DNA from: Pseudocitrobacter cyperus
GTDB lineage: Bacteria; Pseudomonadota; Gammaproteobacteria; Enterobacterales; Enterobacteriaceae
Length of the DNA: 64,000 nucleotides
Reading direction: 5' to 3'
NCBI RefSeq assembly: GCF_039889165.1
Contig: NZ_JAYMYY010000001.1
Coordinates: 930,001-994,000 of the forward strand
Positions 16,564-25,636 of the stretch are shown one piece after another (the stretch's first letter is position 1; each line of letters starts with the position of its first letter). Both the position numbers and the translations under genes were made by a program. Below the pieces are notes generated by a model that saw only the letters and a list, made by a program, of their open reading frames with translations, did no database searches and was not told the DNA's origin.

Positions 16564-17373
16564 TTATCCGGTGATTTTCAGCTCCCGGATGCGGAAATCA
16601 TTACCCATGCTATCCGCAACATGACTCACGACGGCGAGATCGGCGCTGTTTCCCGCGGCTTCGAAAGTCGCGCTCAGCGTTACCCATACGTTAGCCTGGG
16701 TTAATTCAACCGGCGCAGAGATATCTTTGCCATCGACACGCAACGATAATTTTGGCACTTCATATTTTCCAATAATGCGTGCAGCCTTAACACTCAGGGT
16801 ATATTTATGGCCTGCCGTTAAGCCGGAAAGTTTTTTCTTCAGAATTTCTCCGGCGTGATTTTTATTGGCGTGAGTAATAAACTCAACAGCACGAGTGCTG
16901 GAATCGACCAGATAAAGATCGTGCCCGGCCTGACCAGCTTGCCAGTTATTCCAGTTATCACCTTCGAAATTGGTTAAATCTTCAAATGGCGCCGCTGTCT
17001 CGACGTTCTCTGCTTCACGGTGAACCTTAATACTAAACTCACCAGAGTTGTCTTTATATTGATTTTTACCGTCGACAAAAATCAGGCTTAATGGCCCATC
17101 AGAAGGTACGACCCAGCGATACTTATGGTTCCCTACCGGATGTTCTTCGCTGCCGATTCTGGCTTTAAGCGAGGGATTGGCAAGCGCAAGCTTCTCGCCC
17201 TCCCGGGGAATACGTCCCTGCGGCGCGGTCAACGCATATGCTTCTTCGCCGTTTTTTGCCCATCCATCAGCCAGAATGGTAATTATCTCCCCTTTTTTGA
17301 GTGTAATTCCGGTTGCGGTGCCTTCGGGGGATTTGGCATCTACCGTTCCTGACCAGATTAAATTCGTACTCAT
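16564..17373 (-). CDS. LecA (PA-IL)-like galactophilic lectin with extra C-terminal domain
   Basis: 269 residues, no signal peptide. Residues ~5-120 follow Pseudomonas LecA: WSGTVDAKSPEG, GEIITILADGWAKNG, APQGR, RIGSEEHPVGNHKYRWVVP and SLIFVDGKNQYKDNSGEFSI. LecA binds galactose through a calcium held by Asp100, Thr104, Asn107 and Asn108; here the matching loop reads D...Q..DN, so the Asp and last Asn are kept, Thr becomes Gln and one Asn becomes Asp. The LecA galactose-contact segment HPDQ is replaced. Residues ~130-269 form a beta-rich domain (DNWNNWQAGQAGHDLYLV to FRIRELKITG) that looks carbohydrate-binding. The design resembles two-domain enterobacterial LecA-like lectins such as EclA. Function is inferred. 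A monocistronic gene. Confidence 0.75.
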   Translation of the reverse strand: MSTNLIWSGTVDAKSPEGTATGITLKKGEIITILADGWAKNGEEAYALTAPQGRIPREGEKLALANPSLKARIGSEEHPVGNHKYRWVVPSDGPLSLIFVDGKNQYKDNSGEFSIKVHREAENVETAAPFEDLTNFEGDNWNNWQAGQAGHDLYLVDSSTRAVEFITHANKNHAGEILKKKLSGLTAGHKYTLSVKAARIIGKYEVPKLSLRVDGKDISAPVELTQANVWVTLSATFEAAGNSADLAVVSHVADSMGNDFRIRELKITG

Positions 17374-17768
17374 GTCTGACTCCTGTAAAAATGAGGTAAG
17401 GTATTTTATCGTTGCGATATTTCTATAAAGAAATCACCCATCAATTCATCTTTAAATAAAAACAGAAGCGGTACTTCAGCGAAATAAACATCACAACTTG
17501 CGCGGATTAATCTATTCCAGCTAAATACCAGCAGGAGTAAGAATAGTCTCGGTAATTTAAAGCCATTGAAATGAAAGTCATTTTAATGGTTGCAATATCG
17601 TAGCCTGTTAAAAAACAATAAATATTTATTTTGAAATTAAGACTATCCCCACAAAAACACGCTATCGATGCATTACACACTGGTAAAGCGAACCGTTCGC
17701 CACTACGCTCAATGGTTCAGGAGCCTGTTGTTTAACAGGGATATTAACGTTCAGAGAAAGGAACCTTT
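17374..17768. other. AT-rich intergenic region between lectin and ABM genes
   Basis: 395 bases, clearly more AT-rich than the flanks, between divergent genes. It holds the lectin and monooxygenase promoters. CCTGTTGTTTAACAGG near 17726 is a small palindrome before the ABM gene. No gene seen. Confidence 0.5.
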
Positions 17769-18086
17769 ATGAGTGAAGTCAAGATTGTCGCCACCCTGAC
17801 CCCGCTGAAACAGCATGTCGACACTATCCGTTCTGCCGCGCAGGCGATGGTGGGCCCCACCCAACTGGAAGCAGGTTGTTTGCAATACGATCTCCACGAA
17901 AGCCGGGCCATTCCGGACGTGCGTAATCTGGCGAACGAAGGAGCGGTGTCGTTTGTATTTATCGAGCGCTGGAAGTCGGAAGAGGATCTGAAAAAGCACG
18001 TCGCCATGCCCTATCACGATGACTTCCTGGAAATTTTAGACGGTAAGCTGGAAAACATTAGCGTACAGCGACTGGAAAAACTGTAA
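17769..18086 (+). CDS. Antibiotic biosynthesis monooxygenase (ABM) domain protein
   Basis: 105 residues, one ABM ferredoxin-like fold: VATLTPLKQHVDTIRSAAQAMVGPTQLEAGCLQYDLHES, then FVFIERWKSEEDLKKHVAMPYHDDF. Small ABM proteins include quinol monooxygenase YgiN and LsrG; this one is of that size but is neither. Ribosome site AAAGGA. The substrate is unknown. It stands alone, convergent with puuE. Confidence 0.85.
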   Translation: MSEVKIVATLTPLKQHVDTIRSAAQAMVGPTQLEAGCLQYDLHESRAIPDVRNLANEGAVSFVFIERWKSEEDLKKHVAMPYHDDFLEILDGKLENISVQRLEKL

Positions 18087-18098
18087 CCCCGGGTCATT

Positions 18099-18118
18099 CC
18101 CCTGCCCGCAGGCAGGGG
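18099..18118. terminator. Hairpin between ABM gene and puuE
   Basis: CCCCTGCC / GGCAGGGG with a 4-base loop, 13 bases after the ABM stop and 8 before the puuE stop. No T-run on either strand. Confidence 0.45.
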
Positions 18119-18125
18119 GTAAAGG

Positions 18126-19391
18126 TTACTCCTGCAGCGAATTGTGCAAAATCGCCAGCGCCGCGTCGAACTGCGCGTCAGGGATCGTTAGCGGATAAAG
18201 GAAGCGGATCACGTTGCCATATGCGCCGCAGGTCAGCAATAACAGCCCCTGCTCCAGCGCGCGCTGCTGCACTTTTTGCGCCATCACCGCTGATGGCTCA
18301 CCGCTCTGTGGGTCAATAAACTCAGCCGCAATCATCGACCCCAGCCCACGCACTGCCGCGATAGCGGGTACGCGTTCTTTCGCGTCAATTAGCGTGTCGA
18401 TCAGGCGCTGACCCAGTTGGCTGGCGCGCTCGCACAGCGACTCTTTATCGATAATGTTGAGCACCGCATGCGCGGCAGCAACCGCCAGTGGGTTTCCGGC
18501 GTAAGTTCCGCCAAGCCCGCCCGGTGCTGGCGCATCCATGATTTTTGCGTTGCCAACCACGCCGGAGAGCGGCATTCCGCCCGCCAGACTTTTCGCCATG
18601 GTCATCAGGTCAGGCTTATCAGCATAATGATCCATCGCAAACAGCTTGCCAGTGCGGGCAAAACCACTCTGCACCTCATCGGCAATCATCACGATCCCAT
18701 GCTCGTCGCAGAGGCGGCGAATGGCTGAAACCAGCTCTTTCGGCGCGACGTTAAAGCCGCCCTCTCCCTGCACCGGTTCGAAAATAATGGCGGCAACCTG
18801 CTTCGCTTCGATGTCTGATTTAAACAAGCGCTCGATAGCGTTCAGTGAATCCTGGGTGGAAATACCGTGCAGGTCAGAGGGATACGGTACGTGGTATATC
18901 GACCCCGGGAACGGGCCAAAACCGATTTTATAGGGGGCAACCTTTCCGGTCAGCGCCATCGTCATATAGGTTCGACCGTGGAAACCGCCGCTAAAGGCGA
19001 TCACGCCCGGGCGTCCGGTGTAGGCACGGGCAATTTTTACCGCATTCTCAACGGCTTCCGCACCGGTGGTAAAAAACGCCGTTTTCGCCTGCCCGCTCAC
19101 TGGCGCCAGCGCGTTAATTTTTTCCGCGAGAGTCACATAGCTCTCGTAGGGCACAATCTGGTACGCCGTGTGGGTAAACTGCTGAAGCTGGTTTTCCACC
19201 GCAGCCACCAGTTCCGGATGACGATGACCGGTATTCAGAACGGCGATCCCGGCGGCAAAATCAATGTATTGCTTCCCTTCAACATCCGTCAGGGTGGCGT
19301 TTTCCGCAGACTGGGCGAAGAAATTACACATGACGCCAACCCCGCGCGGAGTGGCAGAAAGACGACGCTGATGAAATTCATTGTTGCTCAT
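18126..19391 (-). CDS. puuE: PuuE, GABA aminotransferase of the Puu pathway
   Basis: 421 residues, near-identical to E. coli PuuE. A PLP class-III aminotransferase turning GABA and 2-oxoglutarate into succinate semialdehyde and glutamate. GAEAVENAVKIARAYTGR (PLP phosphate), VMIADEVQSGFARTG, and the lysine in TMAKSLAGGMPLSG. Start at MSNNEFHQRR, after AAGGTG; ten upstream in-frame residues are dropped because E. coli PuuE starts there. Last gene of the puuCBE run. A second such enzyme, GabT, is encoded at 37387. Confidence 0.96.
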   Translation of the reverse strand: MSNNEFHQRRLSATPRGVGVMCNFFAQSAENATLTDVEGKQYIDFAAGIAVLNTGHRHPELVAAVENQLQQFTHTAYQIVPYESYVTLAEKINALAPVSGQAKTAFFTTGAEAVENAVKIARAYTGRPGVIAFSGGFHGRTYMTMALTGKVAPYKIGFGPFPGSIYHVPYPSDLHGISTQDSLNAIERLFKSDIEAKQVAAIIFEPVQGEGGFNVAPKELVSAIRRLCDEHGIVMIADEVQSGFARTGKLFAMDHYADKPDLMTMAKSLAGGMPLSGVVGNAKIMDAPAPGGLGGTYAGNPLAVAAAHAVLNIIDKESLCERASQLGQRLIDTLIDAKERVPAIAAVRGLGSMIAAEFIDPQSGEPSAVMAQKVQQRALEQGLLLLTCGAYGNVIRFLYPLTIPDAQFDAALAILHNSLQE

Positions 19392-19427
19392 TTTCACACC
19401 TTTTGGCTTTTCACTGTTCATCGGAAA

Positions 19428-20708
19428 TCAAACACCCAGACGGTCGCGCAGGCTGTAGTACGCCGCCCCCATGGCGGTGAACGGCACACGCAGTGTGCGC
19501 CCGCCAGGGAACGGATAGTGAGGCAGACTGGCGAACGCATCAAAACGCTCGGCGTCGCCGCGCAGAAGTTCCGCGATCAGACGCCCGGCAAGATGGGTAC
19601 AGGTGACGCCATGACCGCTGTAGCCCTGCATGTAGTAGATATTTTTATCGAGGCGGCCAAACTGTGGCATGCGCGAAAGGGTCAGCAGGAAATTACCCGT
19701 CCAGCGATAATCGATTTTTACGCCCTTCAGTTGTGGGAAGGTCTTTAGCATTTTCGGCACCACCAGACGCTCCACATCATCCGGGTCACGCGCACCATAG
19801 ACCACACCACCGCCGTAGAGCAGACGGTTGTCGGCGGTCAGCCGATAGTAATCAAGCAGGTAATTGCAATCTTCCACACAGTAGTTTTTGGGAATAAGCG
19901 AACGCGCCAGTTCGGCGGATAGGGGTTCGGTGGTGATGACTTGCGTTCCGCACGGCATACTACGCTTCGCCAGTTCCGGCTCCACTTTATCGCCCAGATA
20001 CGCATTGCCTGCGACAATTACATATTTTGCCGTAACCTGCCCTTTGGCGGTGCTGACTACCGCAGGCGTGCTGTGCTGAATGTGCGTGACCGAAGAAAGC
20101 TCATACACCCGTCCGCCATTCAGACGAATGGCATCCGCTTCGCCAATAGCAAGATTCAGCGGGTGAATATGGCCGCCGCTGTGATCGAGTAGCGCGCCGG
20201 TGTAGCGGTCGCTGTCCACTTCACGGCGGATAGCGTTGGCGTCCAGTAGCTCCAGTTGAGTGTTGCCGTAGCGCTCCCAGTTCTCTTTTTGCTCTTCAAG
20301 AGTGGCAAGCTGTTTATCATTCATCGCGACAAACAGGCCGCCGGGGCGATAGTCGCAGTCAATCTGATAGCGTTTGATGCGTTCGCGGATGATTTCGCCG
20401 CCCTCAAACATCATGCTGCCGAGCATCTTCGCAGTGTCCATGCCGTAGCTTTTTTCGATGACGTCGATATCGCGGCTGTAGGAGTTAACCAGTTGCCCGC
20501 CGTTACGCCCGCTGGCGCCAAAGCCGATACGCGCGGCCTCCAGCACGACCACATCAAAACCCGCTTCTGCCAGGTGTAACGCCGAGGAGAGTCCGGTATA
20601 GCCGCCGCCAACAACGCAGACATCGCAGCTAATCGATTCATTTAGCGTCCCGAAAGGCTCATATTTATTCGCACTGGCGGCGTAATAACTGCTGGTATGT
20701 TCGCTCAT
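19428..20708 (-). CDS. puuB: PuuB, gamma-glutamylputrescine oxidase
   Basis: 426 residues, matching E. coli PuuB. A DAO-family flavoprotein that oxidises gamma-glutamylputrescine to gamma-glutamyl-aminobutyraldehyde, releasing ammonia and peroxide. FAD site VCVVGGGYTGLSSALHLAEAGFDVVVLE, then GFGASGRNGGQL. Start at MSEHTSSYY, one base after the puuC stop; the frame runs back into puuC but those residues are not PuuB. Confidence 0.96.
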   Translation of the reverse strand: MSEHTSSYYAASANKYEPFGTLNESISCDVCVVGGGYTGLSSALHLAEAGFDVVVLEAARIGFGASGRNGGQLVNSYSRDIDVIEKSYGMDTAKMLGSMMFEGGEIIRERIKRYQIDCDYRPGGLFVAMNDKQLATLEEQKENWERYGNTQLELLDANAIRREVDSDRYTGALLDHSGGHIHPLNLAIGEADAIRLNGGRVYELSSVTHIQHSTPAVVSTAKGQVTAKYVIVAGNAYLGDKVEPELAKRSMPCGTQVITTEPLSAELARSLIPKNYCVEDCNYLLDYYRLTADNRLLYGGGVVYGARDPDDVERLVVPKMLKTFPQLKGVKIDYRWTGNFLLTLSRMPQFGRLDKNIYYMQGYSGHGVTCTHLAGRLIAELLRGDAERFDAFASLPHYPFPGGRTLRVPFTAMGAAYYSLRDRLGV

Positions 20709-20709
20709 T

Positions 20710-22197
20710 TCAGGCCTCCAGGCTAATCCAGATGGTTTTAAGTTCTGTGAATTTTTCAAGAGCATGCAGGGATTTATCGCGGCCATTGCCGCTCTGCTTA
20801 TATCCGCCAAACGGCACGGTCATATCGCCGTCGTTGTAGTTGTTGACGAATACCGAGCCTGCTTTCAGGCGACGGCTCATACGATGCGCGCGGGAAAGAT
20901 CGCGCGTCCAGACCGCCGCACCAAGGCCGTACTGGCTGTCGTTAGCCAGCGCCAGCGCCTGATCTTCTGATTTAAAGCGCGTCACCACTAACACCGGGCC
21001 GAAGATCTCTTCGCGGCTCAGGGAGGCCTGTGGGTCTACGTCGACGAAAATGGTCGGGCCGATTGCCGCAGGCAGTGCGGCATTACGCCCATCCAGCAGT
21101 AACTGGCCTTTGCCTTCCCCTTCACGAATAAAAGCGTGTACCGAATCGGCATGGGCGCAGTCGATTAAGGTGCCCATCGTCGTGGCAGGATCGAGCGGAT
21201 GACCAGGCTGCCAGTTTTGCGCCTGCTGTTTTAACAGCGCTAAAAATTCATCGGCGATGCTCTCTTCCAGCAGCAGGCGTGTTCCCGCGATGCAGACCTG
21301 GCCCTGGTTGTAGAAGATACCGGCAGCAGTCGCGCTTGCGGCCTGTTGCAGGTTCGGGCAATCGGCGAAAACGATATTGGCGCTTTTCCCGCCCGCCTCC
21401 AGCCAGACCCGTTTCATATTGCTATCACCTGCATCTTTCAGCAGTTGCTTGCCAGTGCGCGTCGACCCTGTAAAAGCGATGGCGTCGACCTCTTCATGAC
21501 GGGAGAGTGCCTGCCCGGCTTCATGGCCATAGCCCGTTACCACGTTCAGCACGCCGTCGGGAAGCCCGGCTTCTTTTGCCAGACCAGCAAGGCGAATCGC
21601 GGTAAGCGGCGATTTCTCTGAGGGTTTCAGAACCACACTGTTGCCTGCCGCCAGCGCCGGGCCGAGCTTCCAGCAGGTCAGCAGCAGCGGGAAGTTCCAC
21701 GGCACAATGGCCGCGATGACGCCAACCGGTTCACGCACAATCATCGCCAGTTCGTGATGACTGGTGGTGGCGACTTCGCCATACACTTTGTCGATAGCTT
21801 CGGCGTACCAGCGGATGGCGCGCGCAGCACCGGGAATATCATCCCGCAGGCTGTGGCGAATTGGTTTGCCGGTATCGAGGGTTTCCAGTAGCGCCAGTTC
21901 TTCGGCATTCGCTTCCATTAAATCGGCGAGTTTGTTCAGCACCGCTTTACGTTTTCCCGGTGAGGCCTGCGCCCAGTCGCCGCCATCAAATACCCGGCGG
22001 GCAGCGTCAACCGCCCGCTCAATATCCGCACTTTTACCACGCGCTATATTTGCCAGCGGCGCCTGCGTAACCGGATCACAGGTTTCAAAGGTGTCATTAT
22101 CCGCCGCAGCGGTATATTCACCGTTAATAAATAAGCGGGTTTCAATGGCGAGACTTAACGCTTTATCCTGCCAGTAAGCCAGATGATGAAAATTCAT
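20710..22197 (-). CDS. puuC: PuuC, gamma-glutamyl-aminobutyraldehyde dehydrogenase
   Basis: 495 residues of the aldehyde dehydrogenase superfamily. NAD(P) site VVLKPSEKSPLTA and FTGSTRTGKQLL, catalytic Glu in WLEAGGKSANIV and Cys in NQGQVCIAGTRL. It makes gamma-glutamyl-GABA, the substrate of PuuD. Follows puuR after 156 bases on the same strand. Length and sequence match E. coli PuuC. Confidence 0.96.
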   Translation of the reverse strand: MNFHHLAYWQDKALSLAIETRLFINGEYTAAADNDTFETCDPVTQAPLANIARGKSADIERAVDAARRVFDGGDWAQASPGKRKAVLNKLADLMEANAEELALLETLDTGKPIRHSLRDDIPGAARAIRWYAEAIDKVYGEVATTSHHELAMIVREPVGVIAAIVPWNFPLLLTCWKLGPALAAGNSVVLKPSEKSPLTAIRLAGLAKEAGLPDGVLNVVTGYGHEAGQALSRHEEVDAIAFTGSTRTGKQLLKDAGDSNMKRVWLEAGGKSANIVFADCPNLQQAASATAAGIFYNQGQVCIAGTRLLLEESIADEFLALLKQQAQNWQPGHPLDPATTMGTLIDCAHADSVHAFIREGEGKGQLLLDGRNAALPAAIGPTIFVDVDPQASLSREEIFGPVLVVTRFKSEDQALALANDSQYGLGAAVWTRDLSRAHRMSRRLKAGSVFVNNYNDGDMTVPFGGYKQSGNGRDKSLHALEKFTELKTIWISLEA

Positions 22198-22353
22198 TTT
22201 GACTCCTGTTTCACGTATTCAAATAAACTTAAAAGTGAACGTCAGGGCGCAGAAATCCCCAGGCAGTGAGCCCGTTTATTTCCGGCGACATTCTTTATAA
22301 ATTGCCGGGCAGCGCTGTGCTTACCCGGCTCTTATTGCTACAAAGCGAAAAGG

Positions 22354-22911
22354 TTAAAACGTGGTGGGGGTATGGGCGCTAATAATTCGGCAGATACCGG
22401 CCGACGTATTACTGAAGCTGTGCGGAATGCCGGTATTAATGGCATAACTTTGTCCCGCGACCAGGTGATAATCCTGGCCATTAATAGTCAGAACAATTTC
22501 ACCTTCCAGTACAGTGCCTATTTCCTCACCCTGATGCTTTATCCTCTCTCCGGTAGTCGTACCCGGTTGATACGTCTCAAATATCATCGCCAGCGTGCGA
22601 TTCGGGTTGCCGTTATGCACCAGTTTCATCGACACGCCCTGACTGCCCATTTCAATCAGGTCGTCCTGATTAATCACAACCTGCGGTTCGTCAGGTTTCT
22701 CTGGCTCGGAAAAGAACTCCGAGAGTGACAGACCATACACCTTCAGTAACTTTTGCAGCGTACTGATAGCAGGGCTTACTTTATCTTGCTCTATCGTACT
22801 GATAGCGCTGTGAGTCAGCCCGGAGAGTTCGGCGGCACGACGTTGTGAAAGCCCCTGCTGCTGGCGGATTTCCGACAAACGTTTTCCTGGTGCCAGTCCG
22901 TCATCACTCAT
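22354..22911 (-). CDS. puuR: PuuR, putrescine-sensing repressor
   Basis: 185 residues, almost the same as E. coli PuuR. N-terminal XRE helix-turn-helix (RLSEIRQQQGLSQRRAAELSGLTHSAISTIEQ), C-terminal cupin (HQGEEIGTVLEGEIVLTINGQDYHLVAGQSYAI). It represses puuA and puuD; putrescine relieves it. Operators resembling the known PuuR site occur at 23683-23869. Located 25 bases after puuD on the same strand. Confidence 0.97.
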   Translation of the reverse strand: MSDDGLAPGKRLSEIRQQQGLSQRRAAELSGLTHSAISTIEQDKVSPAISTLQKLLKVYGLSLSEFFSEPEKPDEPQVVINQDDLIEMGSQGVSMKLVHNGNPNRTLAMIFETYQPGTTTGERIKHQGEEIGTVLEGEIVLTINGQDYHLVAGQSYAINTGIPHSFSNTSAGICRIISAHTPTTF

Positions 22912-22936
22912 ATTTGCATTTCCTTAACTGTAGTGG

Positions 22937-23701
22937 TCAGAGTCGCTGTTTTTCAGCGATATGGTTCTGACATGCGGTGATAAAACCCTCAAACAGTATA
23001 CGCGAAAGCGCATACTCGCTACTGTTCCATTCCGGGTGCCACTGCACGCCCAGCGCAAAGGGGTGATTGAGAACGCTAACGGCCTCCACCAGCCCATCCG
23101 GCGAGCGAGCTTCAACGCGTAAACGCGGGCTCACAACCTTCGCCCCCTGCCCGTGCAGGGAGTTTACCCAAAAGTTGCTACAGTCAGGTAACAGCGTGGA
23201 TAGCAACCCGCCGTCTTCAACCTGGACTTCATGAGATGGCGCGTACTGCTGCTCCACCGGCAGTTCAGGATCTTCCCGATGCTCCAGCAGTTCCGGCTGT
23301 TCGCAAAGTTTGCGATGCAGCGACCCGCCAGTTGCGACCACCAGTTCCTGTAACCCACGGCAGATGGCGAAAATGGGGATGCGCCTTTCGAGTGCGGCGT
23401 TAATCAACGCCATGCTCAGAAGATCACGCCCGGGATCGGCGTCAGGCTCATCGCCGTTTTCACCATAAAGGTGCGGCTGCACATTGCTGGGGCTTCCTGG
23501 CAGATAGATACCATCAAGTTTTGGCAGGAGTTCCGCGAGTAACGAAGGTTCCGCCAGCGCATGTGGCAACGCAATCGGCAGACCACCCGCATGAATAATG
23601 GCATTCAGGTACTTTTCTTGCAGAGTCTGGGTCTCATGACCCTTAAGCCTGTTCCTGCACATCACGACACCAACAACCGGCCTGTACATTATATTTTCCA
23701 T
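22937..23701 (-). CDS. puuD: PuuD, gamma-glutamyl-GABA hydrolase
   Basis: 254 residues, a class-I glutamine-amidotransferase fold hydrolase that frees GABA from gamma-glutamyl-GABA. Nucleophile in FAICRGLQEL, His/Glu in GVQWHPEWNS, and LPGSPSNVQPHLYGE. Start at MENIM as in E. coli. Head of the minus-strand puuDRCBE run, divergent from puuA. Confidence 0.96.
   Translation of the reverse strand: MENIMYRPVVGVVMCRNRLKGHETQTLQEKYLNAIIHAGGLPIALPHALAEPSLLAELLPKLDGIYLPGSPSNVQPHLYGENGDEPDADPGRDLLSMALINAALERRIPIFAICRGLQELVVATGGSLHRKLCEQPELLEHREDPELPVEQQYAPSHEVQVEDGGLLSTLLPDCSNFWVNSLHGQGAKVVSPRLRVEARSPDGLVEAVSVLNHPFALGVQWHPEWNSSEYALSRILFEGFITACQNHIAEKQRL
23683..23697. promoter_or_regulatory. PuuR operator 1 (over puuD start)
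   Basis: Minus strand AAAATATAATGTACA, one base off the E. coli PuuR site AAAATATAATGAACA. It ends 4 bases before the end of the puuD start codon, so a bound repressor would also cover the translation start region. Confidence 0.7.
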
Positions 23702-23759
23702 GATCGTTCTCACAAAGTGGACTAAATTATCGCCATTAATGCGGTTAAAATGACCTTTC

Positions 23760-23774
23760 TGTTCAATATTTTTT
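23760..23774. promoter_or_regulatory. PuuR operator 2 (weaker)
   Basis: Minus strand AAAAAATATTGAACA, two mismatches to the PuuR consensus, in the middle of the puuD-puuA intergenic region. Confidence 0.45.
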
Positions 23775-23854
23775 CAATCTAGCAGTGGATTTTCGGTTTT
23801 GCAAACTTAATTTAACATTTGACAAACATTTAGTTTGCATACAAATTCGAAGAG

Positions 23855-23869
23855 TGGTCATTATATTTT
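23855..23869. promoter_or_regulatory. PuuR operator 3 (before puuA)
   Basis: Minus strand AAAATATAATGACCA, one mismatch to the PuuR consensus, 45 bases before the puuA ATG. It lies downstream of a TTGACA at 23819, a possible puuA -35, so it could block the promoter. Confidence 0.65.
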
Positions 23870-23913
23870 ACGCTTTCATAGCGAGCGGAAAACAAAACCA
23901 AAGGCGAAGAATC

Positions 23914-25332
23914 ATGGAAACCAATATCGTTGAAGTAGAGAACTTTGTTCAGCAGTCAGAAGAGAGGCGGGGTAGCGCATTTACGCAGGAAGTGAAACGC
24001 TACCTGGAGCGCTACCCGAATACGCAATATGTTGATGTGTTACTGACCGACCTGAATGGCTGCTTCCGCGGCAAGCGTGTACCGGTCGCCAGTTTGAAGA
24101 AACTAGAGAAAGGCTGTTATTTCCCGGCATCCGTGTTTGCGATGGATATTCTGGGCAATGTAGTAGAAGAGGCAGGCCTCGGTCAGGAGATGGGCGAACC
24201 GGATCGCACCTGTGTGCCGGTACTGGGTTCCTTAACCCCTTCCGCCGCAGACCCGGAATATATCGGTCAGATGCTTCTGACCATGGTCGATGAAGATGGC
24301 GCTCCCTTTGACGTTGAGCCGCGGAATGTCCTCAACCGCCTGTGGCAGCAGCTACGCCAGCGCGGACTGTTCCCGGTGGTAGCGGTAGAGCTGGAGTTCT
24401 ATTTACTGGATCGCAAACGCGACGCCGAAGGGTATCTGCAACCGCCCTGCGCGCCCGGCACCGATGACCGCAACACCCAAAGCCAGGTCTACTCGGTCGA
24501 CAATCTTAACCACTTCGCCGATGTACTCAATGATATTGATGAACTGGCGCAATTACAGCTCATTCCGGCAGACGGCGCAGTCGCTGAAGCCTCGCCGGGT
24601 CAGTTCGAAATTAATCTGTATCACACCGATAACGTGCTGGACGCCTGCGATGATGCATTAGCCCTTAAGCGACTGGTGCGTTTGATGGCGGAAAAACATA
24701 AGATGCACGCCACTTTTATGGCCAAGCCGTATGAAGAGCATGCGGGCAGCGGGATGCACATCCATATCAGTATGCAAAATAACCGCGGCGAGAACGTGTT
24801 GTCCGATGCCGACGGCGAAGATTCACCGCTGCTGAAAAAGATGCTCGCCGGGATGATCGACCTGATGCCTTCTTCTATGGCGCTGCTGGCGCCGAATGTG
24901 AACTCGTATCGCCGTTTCCAGCCGGGGATGTATGTGCCGACGCAGGCGTCGTGGGGCCATAACAACCGCACCGTCGCCCTGCGTATTCCCTGCGGCGATC
25001 GCCAAAACCACCGCGTGGAGTACCGCGTGGCGGGGGCAGATGCTAACCCATATCTGGTGATGGCGGCGATTTTTGCCGGTATTCTGCACGGTCTTGATAA
25101 CGAATTGCCGTTGCAGGAAGAAGTGGAAGGTAACGGGCTGGAACAGGAAGGTTTACCCTTCCCGATTCGCCAGAGCGATGCGCTGTGGGAGTTTATGCAA
25201 AACGACGACCTGCGCCACTATCTGGGCGAGCGCTTCTGCCATGTGTATCACGCCTGTAAGAATGATGAGCTGTTGCAGTTTGAGCGCCTTATCACCGAAA
25301 CCGAAATTGAGTGGATGTTGAAAAACGCGTAG
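23914..25332 (+). CDS. puuA: PuuA, gamma-glutamylputrescine synthetase
   Basis: 472 residues, near-identical to E. coli PuuA. A glutamine-synthetase-fold enzyme that joins glutamate to putrescine with ATP, the first step of the Puu pathway. Metal and ATP motifs: VAVELEFYLLD, EASPGQFEINLYHTD, GSGMHIHISM and the DRQNHRVEYRVAGADANPYL segment. The frame is open 43 codons earlier, but METNIVEVEN is the E. coli start and that upstream part holds the promoter and operator. Confidence 0.97.
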   Translation: METNIVEVENFVQQSEERRGSAFTQEVKRYLERYPNTQYVDVLLTDLNGCFRGKRVPVASLKKLEKGCYFPASVFAMDILGNVVEEAGLGQEMGEPDRTCVPVLGSLTPSAADPEYIGQMLLTMVDEDGAPFDVEPRNVLNRLWQQLRQRGLFPVVAVELEFYLLDRKRDAEGYLQPPCAPGTDDRNTQSQVYSVDNLNHFADVLNDIDELAQLQLIPADGAVAEASPGQFEINLYHTDNVLDACDDALALKRLVRLMAEKHKMHATFMAKPYEEHAGSGMHIHISMQNNRGENVLSDADGEDSPLLKKMLAGMIDLMPSSMALLAPNVNSYRRFQPGMYVPTQASWGHNNRTVALRIPCGDRQNHRVEYRVAGADANPYLVMAAIFAGILHGLDNELPLQEEVEGNGLEQEGLPFPIRQSDALWEFMQNDDLRHYLGERFCHVYHACKNDELLQFERLITETEIEWMLKNA

Positions 25333-25636
25333 TGGCCCCTTGCGGGGTATGTATCACCGGCCTGAGCGGAGCCTGGCCTGACATTTGCTGGTAATCCAGA
25401 CATTTCCCGTATGTCGCGTTATGGAACGCAGGCGGCAACGGGCTTCCGTTAATGATACAGACTGTGACGAGGAAATGAGATGATGCCGATGATGAAATAC
25501 CCGCATGGCGAGGGAGGCTGCGTATGCGCGCTCCCCACGACCGAGTGTACCCCGCCCCCCTTGCTTCCCCTGCTAAACAGGTTTGATTGCAGGTCTTCAC
25601 GACCGCAAACCCGATTACGCAGCGGAGGCATTCGTC
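25333..25636. other. puuA-puuP intergenic leader
   Basis: 304 bases. A small CCCC-TTGC-GGGG hairpin follows puuA directly. A 55-codon frame (25480-25647, ATG after GAGGAAATGAG) runs into the first codons of puuP and ends at TAA 25645; it is Pro- and Cys-rich and may be chance or an upstream frame that couples to puuP. Nothing else recognised. Confidence 0.4.

Noticed and set aside
18867..19748. 293-codon frame on the plus strand opposite puuE and puuB
   Set aside because: Lies wholly under two well-supported genes, has no ribosome site, and its sequence is the usual Arg- and His-rich shadow of GC-rich coding DNA.
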